Positions 54,201-63,100 of a stretch of 64,000 bases of DNA are shown here, in pieces. Both the position numbers and the translations under genes were made by a program. Under the pieces are notes generated by a model. It saw nothing but the letters and a program-made list of their open reading frames with translations. It was not told the origin of the DNA and did no database searches. The stretch's first letter is position 1. Each line of letters starts with the position of its first letter. Origin of the DNA: Serinus canaria (taxonomy: Eukaryota > Chordata > Aves > Passeriformes > Fringillidae); the NCBI RefSeq assembly GCF_022539315.1, contig NC_066316.1:55367994-55431993 (forward strand). The letters run 5' to 3'.

Positions 54201-57200
54201 GGTAAGGCTTTCAATCTGAAATGAAAAGCTTCTGTGCACGAAAGAGAGCCTGTTTGCTTTTTTATCTGTTCATGTAGAGATCACTGTCTGGTTTCATTTC
54301 TCAGTGGCAAACTGATATGGATATAAAAACCTCCTAAAATATACATTAAAATATTGTTAAAAATATGATGCTTTTAAGATTGATGAGAATCAAAATAAGC
54401 AATAGATTTGGGATGGGAATACTTTTTTTGTACTGATCCTGTTATTACTTGTCCCTAGAAGAAATGTTATATAACAGCCAGGATGCACGTGAAAAAAAGA
54501 AAAAATGACTTTGCAAAACTTAGTAAGAGAAGTGAACTGATGTTTTCTATGATTATAAGAAATGTAATTAGTTTATTGTTCAAAAGCAGTCATTAGAATA
54601 TCATCACATATAATTAAATGTTTGTAGACTCTAAATGAGGTGAAAGATTAGAAAAATATCCAAACTGCTTTCAGCCTCTTCTGCAGAAATGAATATTGCT
54701 GTATTATATTGTACTGTGATTCATTTTATAGGTTTAATTTTGTTGTCTCTTCATCTGAGCTCCATCTGTTGAAGATGGAGTTTCTGGAACTGAAGTACCG
54801 TCTGCTGTCACTCTTAGTCTTTGCAGAATCAAAGTTAAAATCGTGGATTATCAAATACGGAAGGCGAGAGTCCGTGGAACTGCTTCTTCAAAATTATGTT
54901 GTAAGTTGGGGTTGTCCTCTCTTTTATAGCCATTTTTGAAATTTTCATATTTAATTTTGCTAGAATTGTATAAAAGAACAGAAACAGTTACCAGATTTGT
55001 CAGTCATCAACTTTATGACTGCATTCTATGAAATATATCTTCAGAGGTGACTCTGTCTTCCCCATGGAGGAACCTTAGTCAAAAGGCTAAAAGTAAAAAT
55101 TATTCTCTTTGCATCACTTTTTGAAAAAGAGAAATATTTTTCCAGCTGCTGTCCAGTGATTAATTTAGCAAGCATGTCTGGAGGTTCCAAATCCTAGATT
55201 TTTGCTTCCTTTTTATAGCAATTCCAAAGAAGTTAATTTAATCTTCTTTTACACCTGGATAGAAGCACCTTATAGTGACTGTACCCAGTTTAAGGGTTAA
55301 AGACAGAGGAGGCTTTTGGCATGCATTCACACACAGAATTTTTTAGAGTCTTCCAAAAGACTAATAAAAAAGAGTGTTATTTTACCTCCATATATTTCTC
55401 TAATATAATAAAACTATAGAGGATTAACTTTCTTCTTTTGAAGAATGATTTTTCTTTTCCTACTCAGCATTAGTTATTAAACCCTTTTTTTATTTCTATG
55501 CTGGAAAGAGTTTGCTCCAGCTCTGCATCAGCCATTTACAGTGATAAGGAACAGAAAGTCTTGACTTACAAGTGTTCATTGATAAATTCCTTTTCAGTGT
55601 TACACTGCTGCTTTTTAAATTCACACGTGCAGTGCCAAGTGTAGGTAGAATGATAGTACAGACTGCTGCGCTTCTACGTTAGGGCATGAAGGATTCTTTC
55701 AAAAGCAGGGTTGGTCTAAATATATTTTTTCCCTTCTATCTAATCCATAGGGAGAAACTTGCGTGCAAAAATTTAGTCTGAAAAGGACTAATACAGTTAC
55801 AGAATCATTCATAGCCAGGTCAATGAGCAGAGAAAATTATTGTTGTCCCTGCTTCTTTGAAAAGAAAATGTCAAACTCAGTGAAATTTGGGTGAAATTCC
55901 CACTCTTTAAAGTATTTAAACTTTAGCAGTTAGGGACACACAAAAATTCAGGATTCAGTTAACTTTCTCTTATAGACAAGCTTTACAAACTTCAGATAAT
56001 TACTTGAATTATCTTAGTTTGCTGGAGTGATGTGCAATAACTAGGATTGTAGTCCATTTTTTTGCTCTCTAAGACTGTAAAAAAAACTAATGCAAGGTAA
56101 CAAAAGAAATAATAAAAAGTGGATAGCTTGAATTTTCAGGGTTTTTTAGTAATTTTCTTTTTTTTTCCTTTAAAAGGAACATGAAGTTATTAACTTGTAT
56201 ATTAATTTGCAAGTGCCTCAATTCTTGTAATCCAGACCATTGATGCTGAGGTGGTCTTTAGGGAAGGAAGATGCTTCCTTGCATTAGTTTTGAAACTGTA
56301 TAACATCAAAATGAGGAAATCAGGAAAAGAAGATAAATAAATCTCATTTTCACTCTTGAAATGGCCTTGACTTCTGCTCTTTCAGGATGTGATGGAAAGA
56401 GAATTTATTTGCTTTGGCTTACCTGGGACCAGTTTTCCAGGACTGAGGGACAAGTGTTACTCTTCCAGTATATTAGAAAGGAAAGCTGCAGTCAGTACCT
56501 TATAGTCAGAGTGATTATATTAGCAGGAGATAAAAATGTAAGTCTGTTTGTCTGCCAAAACAGACTGGGGAATGTCAGCATTCTAGGAACATGCGTAATT
56601 AGGATCTGGATAGAACATATGACTGGAAAATATTTATGTACTCTAGCTTAAAAATAAAAGTGGTGATTTTTACTTAATCTTAACATCTGTTCACCTGTCT
56701 GTCATACACCAGAAGTAATGGTCAGCACAGACTGTACACCATCAACCTGAATAATAAACTGTACCAAATTCCACTGTAATGGAGGTACTGGGTACAGTTA
56801 TCCATGGATTTTACCCCATGGAACTGTGTTGTAGCACTGCTGTGTTAGCACTTTTTTAGCATCATATGCTACACTGATTTGAGAAAGCTGCTTATTTTCT
56901 TCAAGGAGTCTTGTCAGATGGTAGACAATATTAATCAGCAAAATATCTTTATTTAATTTTTGAAAATATTTCAGATAGCTCTTGATATCAGTGTTGCATT
57001 TTTTTTTCTTTTTCTCATTCATATGAAGTCTTGGAGGTTTTGGTTCAGGTTAACATGTCTGCATGGGTTTGGCAAAGGTGAAATCATGAGTCTGTCACAC
57101 AATCCATGATAAAGCCTGTAGGTTTTCATACATGGCAGATTTTGTTTTAGCAGGAGAACAGAGAAAAATTGTGATTGTTCTTGATTTTCTAGTTTCCTTA

Positions 57201-60119
57201 GTTATAAACACAGTTCTAAATTATCTACTAGAGAGCTGTTGTAACCTGACATAGCAACTGTCAAAGGTTTTAAATAGAAGGATTTTAGATATATACTGGC
57301 ACAATTATTTTTAAGTGCTTTTTTCATGTTATATAATAAGGGTTTATGAACACACAAGATGAGTCTCCTACTCAAAATGCATTGAACATGGACTTCATTT
57401 GAAACCTGGTTTAATGAAAATCACACTTGCCTGATTTTGTCTATTCTGGTATTCCAAAGCTTGTATAGACATATGTAGGGTATGCATTCATTAATTATGT
57501 AATCTGTAGCTGAGGAGGGATGAGATGTAACATAAATTACAGAACCATTCCAAACCCTACCTTTCTCTTCCTGTTTTAACACTGGTAATGCAAGATATAA
57601 TGTGCTTGCATAATGTAGAGCTATAATTCTGTATAGCACTTAAAGAAAATAACATTTCTGAAAGACATGTAGGAAAAGGTCAGTTTCATTTGCCATAAGG
57701 GATAAGGAAGTATAAATGTCAGAGGCATAAATTTTTTACCAAAATATTTCCAGATAATTTATTCATCGCACTCTAACGCATCACAGAGCTAAACCATCAC
57801 TCACAAAGGAACAGCACTGTGTCACACTTTGGAAAAGCAGCATCTCTTTGTGCAGTGTTTCCATGATCTTACTTTTTGGCAGTTGCAAAGGAGGTAAAGA
57901 AAAATTGAAGAATAAAGCAAAAGTTTTTCATCAGTTAAGGTGTAACCTGTCTTACTGCAAAGGCTTAGTACAGGAACAATTGGATTTGATTTTTGTGGTG
58001 ACATATATGAAGGAAAATTTCTGTTTTGTTAAAATTATTCCACTTAGTTTTGAGTATAAAACAATTTTCATTAAACAACTTGTTACTTGCTCAGTTTCTG
58101 TGTGTTCTTGGTATCATATGCTAGAGATCTCCAGCAAGACAATAAATAAAAAAACTTCAAAAAACCTTTCCATGTGGAAAGTTAAGAAATCTGTGTTTGA
58201 AATTATATACTCTGCTGTACCATTAAATTGAAAAGGTGACATTTTTATGCTGTTTTATAATTATGGTATTAAAAATATTTTTTATAATGATGAAAATATG
58301 AATGGAGGAATGATGAAGTTAAATGTCATCAGTATCCTGATGTAATTTTATATAAATTATTGCTAATCCTAATACCCATCTTCATTTTATCTGTTACAAT
58401 GTTTTTTTTCTTTTCAGTCTGTTATTGAAAATAGCAAGTTCTTTGAGCAGTATGAAGTTACCTACCAGATCCTGAAACGAGCAGCTGAAATGTATGCCAA
58501 AGCAAATGGCTCAGGTAAAGGTCTATAGATATTTTGTCACTAGCATGTAGGCACCTGGTCCAGAGCAGCCTTCTGCTTCTGAATCTCCAGAGGAGGGGGG
58601 TGGTCATATTCAGACTTCCTCCTGGAAAAAGCCCATTGTCCATGCTAACTCTTGGATTATTTCAGTGTTGTTAATTTGGGATTAAAAATTGTGACAGAAA
58701 CCAAATTAGGAGTAGGGAAAATCGTGTTTTAGTGCCTGGAAATTCTCCCTGGCTTCACTTAATTTAAAAGAAAAAGATAACTGGGAGTTGGTCCCAGTAT
58801 TGCTGTTGCAAAATCATCCCTTGGTTTATTGGAGGTTCTTGATTAAGTTTGAAAACCTGCAAGAGGAACTGAAATGGTAGTTGCAGCATGGACATACATG
58901 AGAAAAAATGTATAGCTGATTCAACAGCTGCCTCCTCTCATTCTTGAATGCTCCTGAGTTCAGTGAGAATTTGAGGGCAGTATTTGACCTAGATAATTAC
59001 AGACATGAGATCACATTAATCTGTAGCACAATAATGTCTTTGGAGCATTGTTGCAGCTGCTGCTAAGGGGGGGAGAAAATGGATACTTTTGTTTGCTGTG
59101 AAATTTAAATTTATAGTGACACCCAAATTTTACAAAAGTAAACATATTTTCAAGGTATTCTTACAAAGAACAAAAGTCAGAGACTTATTCAATGCTAATA
59201 ATAAAATCGAGTAGCAAATTCTTTACTAAAGAACAAATACTAAATATTTAATAAAGAACAAATACATGTGAATTCAGCAATAGCAGTTCAAATTGGCTAA
59301 AAACTCTTTAAAACAAATATATTCTGCATATTTTCTGAAGTCTCAGCATTTTCTTGCCCTTTTTTTCTTCTCTCTGTTTATTTGCCATTGGAATCAGGAC
59401 ACATTTTTTCCTTTCTTGCCATGTGGAAAATGCTAAAAGTTAAATGGCAAAAATTAGCAGCAGTTTGGTTTCAAAGTCAGTGGCAGGAAGATCAGAATTT
59501 CCTTCCATACTTTTCAATGTAGACATAATATGTGTTTTTATATTATGCAACTCCCATTTTCTGTTATTTTTAAGTCAAGCCTGCCCCTTGAGTTCTTTTA
59601 TTGCAGATTTGAAATGGACACCACACACAATATGCAGTGTTACTGTTTTAATTTAGCACTCATTTTATGTACTTTCCTAAGTCTTTAATTCACACATTTA
59701 ATTTCTCAGTCATGATCTTGTGCTAAAATTGGGCTATGCACTGAACATTCCTATATAAAAGCCTACTGAAATAGAAGTTACATTTAAATAACATTCCCTG
59801 ATGACAGTGAATAAGCATGATATAAAGTTAATCTTTACAGAAGTGGTGGTGAAACAAAATAATCAATGTCTTTGCTGTATCTCAGTGGAAGAAGTTGAGA
59901 ATGTGATGAAATTCATGAGTGACACCACAGCTCAGTGGAGGAACCTCTCCGTAGAGGTGAGAAGTGTAAGAAGCATGCTGGAAGAAGTAATTGCTAATTG
60001 GGACAGATACAGCAGCACTGTGGCAGGTCTACAAGCTTGGCTTGAAGATGCTGAAAAAATGCTGAATCAGCCTGAACATTCCAAAAAGGTATGCGACTGC
60101 TTTGTAAATTGTGAAACAC

Positions 60120-60159
<40 letters not shown>

Positions 60160-63100
60160 GCATTTGGTTAGGTTTTGCTAAGACTTTGACATCCTGTCTT
60201 CATTCAACACAGGAGTTTCAGTGTTTGCTTGTATAGCCTCTAGAGACAAATAGATGTACACACAAATAAATGTACACACAAATACATATAGACACAATGG
60301 AGAAAGCCTCATCTGAGGTACCATGGCTAGATGCATCTTTGACATGAATACAGGGCAGCAGTATTGCTCAGAGATTGGAATGTTGCATGATTCACTCAAA
60401 GGCAAATGCAGCTCTTAGCACAAAAGTGAGTAATCATGGACTAACTATAAAGGCATTTCCACTGACTTTTCTAGAGGACAGATCTCAGTAATCATAACCT
60501 TCAAAGAGCAGTGTTATTAACATGTGTTGTTATATTTGATGGCTGATTAATTAACCCATTTCCCTGGCATTCCAGAAATCTTTTAGACAATTGATTTTGG
60601 GGACCTGCAGGTATAAAGATAGCTCTTCTGGTTTGTTTTTTTCTTTTTTTTTTTCCCTGTTGTAATGTTAGAGTACTGAGGCACTGAGATTTAAGTTTGT
60701 AAACCTTCAGTAATAACCTGGATTGATTTGAATAGTCCTGTGTTTAATAGGTGCTGAATTTGCACCTGATCCCAATGTAGCAGCTGTATAGCCCTTCACA
60801 CTAAACTAGGGTTCTCAAGGGCTGTAAGAGGGCAAACTGACATCAGGTCAGGAATGAGCATTTCATGGTATGTGAAAAACCAGTACACTTTTTTTAAAAT
60901 TTGTTAGTTCAAACTGATGTAAATTAATGGAATACACTTTTTAAATAAAATAAAACAGCGAAAAAAATGATCTGGCATAATATAGATTCAAAAAATTATT
61001 ACTGGACAGGAAGGATAGCTTCTGCTGATCAGGGTGATCTTAGATACCAGTGTATGTTTTATGTAAGTAACTGGAGAATGATTAAAATGAAATATTCTTA
61101 AATCCATATATATGAATAAAATAATAACATTTACTTTTCTGTTTAGATGTATAACTTTATCTTCAAAGATTTTCAAAGCAGAAATTTGAACATACCCATA
61201 CAGTATGTACTTTTTTTGGTTTCTAACATAAATCAAGTAATTATTTTCATTCTGATATATGATTTCAATATTTCTAGAAATCTTGCTGAAAACCTTAGAC
61301 ATGAAGCTTTATTCTTCCCAATATGCTATATTTTTTCTTAAAAATACATTGTCTCAAACCTGTTAAATATTACTGAGTGGTAGCATCTGTCTGTAGACTG
61401 AGATATATATTTTAAAAGTTACTTCTACTTTTAATGTTAAATTTAGCTCTCCAGAGCAATAATGTTCACTTAGATAGTTCCAAGGATAAGTCTGATTTAG
61501 CAGTTTTAACATTTGATTATTAAAACCAAAATCATATCTTATAGTGGTTTGTAAAATTAATAGTCTTACAGCCATGAAGAAGAACCATCTGGAATACCAG
61601 GTGAAAGATGATAACTGTTGTTTGGAATATGGCGTCAAACATTTTTAACATGTCAAAATATTTTTACTGTAAAGCCACAAAGATATCAGTAATATGATGC
61701 AAAATTGCCCATTTCCATACCTTACCTGTATTACTTAAAGCCTCTATATTCTATCCTAGGCAAAGACCACAGTAGCCCTTCATCCTGCTGTCATGATTTC
61801 TTCTTTTTTCCATTATCTCTGCATCATTTCCAGACCAGCATGTTTGATTTGGAGAAGAAAGAGAGAGGCCTGTTGGCTTTCTCATTGGCTTCAGTTTTCA
61901 GAAACCTTATTGTGAATCTATAATACTGAAGATGTTGCAAAAAAAAAAAAAAAAAAAAGTATGCTTGGATTTTTCAAACTGTTCCTTCTACAGCTTCTTT
62001 GTTTACTTCCAGTACCTCTTAAGCACTTTCCATAATTTTATTCTAACTGCACCCTCCCACACTTTTCTCACACAGCTGTATCCAAAAGGTTTTAGAGAGC
62101 TTCTAGATCTCATCTAGTGACTTCATTAAAAAGAGGTGCATTGATTTAATTGAGAATGAGATGTGCTTCCCAGACTTGTTTAAAATTAACACATATCTTA
62201 GGTTGGCTTCTGAAATGGAGAGCCTCCCCAGCCAGGTCTGCAGAAGGTGATGGTTTGTGGGAATAAGTGTGCAGAAACAAGGATGTGAGTAGTTTAATCC
62301 ACGTAGTGTTTTCTTCTTGCCCTCTAATGAGCCCGACCATTGGAAAGCTGACCAGTGCTAGATTTAGTAGACTTTATTTCTTTTGGATGTGCTCATAAAG
62401 TTTAGCCTTTGTACAAAGCAAGGGGGTTGCTCCACTGCAGGTGGGAAAAGGTTCAAACTGCATATGCATTTTACTGAGCTGATTGAATTTATTCACTGAT
62501 ACATCAGTAGAGAGCACCTGAATCCTATTGCTCTCAGCTTTAAGGAACTGAAACACTCTATGTTGTTCAATTCTCTCTTCAATATCTTTGACCGGTATAC
62601 AACCACGTGACTTTTTCTTTATAGTTGCATCTGAACTTCTTTTATATATGGATGGGTTCTGACAAATACAGTTTCAGAACTGTAGCTCTGACACTTGGGA
62701 TGGCTGACAGTGGGGTTGGAGAGGAATTTTTCTCATGTACTATTGAGCAAAGGACTGTATTGGACTGTCACGTGGAAGGTGAATGGGTTTGGAATTACAG
62801 GGTAGATTGATGGTCATGAACAAAATGGATCAGTGCCTCCTAAATCCTGAGGATCATGTAGCTTGAATCCTTCTGATTACTCCTTCTCCCCTGAAGGAAG
62901 GCACCCTCGTGATCCAGTCTGTTTGGAACAGACTGTGCTATTCATTGAATTGTGCATTGTTTGGGAGAAGGGTAGCAGGGACAAGCCAAAGCCATGTTGG
63001 AGAAGATGTGGACAATCATGAGACAGTGCTTGAGTCCTTTTTACTGATATAGGTGGAGTCCTAGAGCCCAGGGATACCTGCCTAAGGAGCAATTGCCCAT

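Noticed and set aside
57848..58231. 127-residue open frame on the + strand
   Set aside because: AT-driven composition with many Lys, Phe and Ile, no recognisable domain, and no splice arrangement joining it to the SYNE1 frame.
61939..61958. A20 tract as the tail of a processed pseudogene
   Set aside because: The upstream sequence gives no gene-like translation and no target-site duplication was seen.
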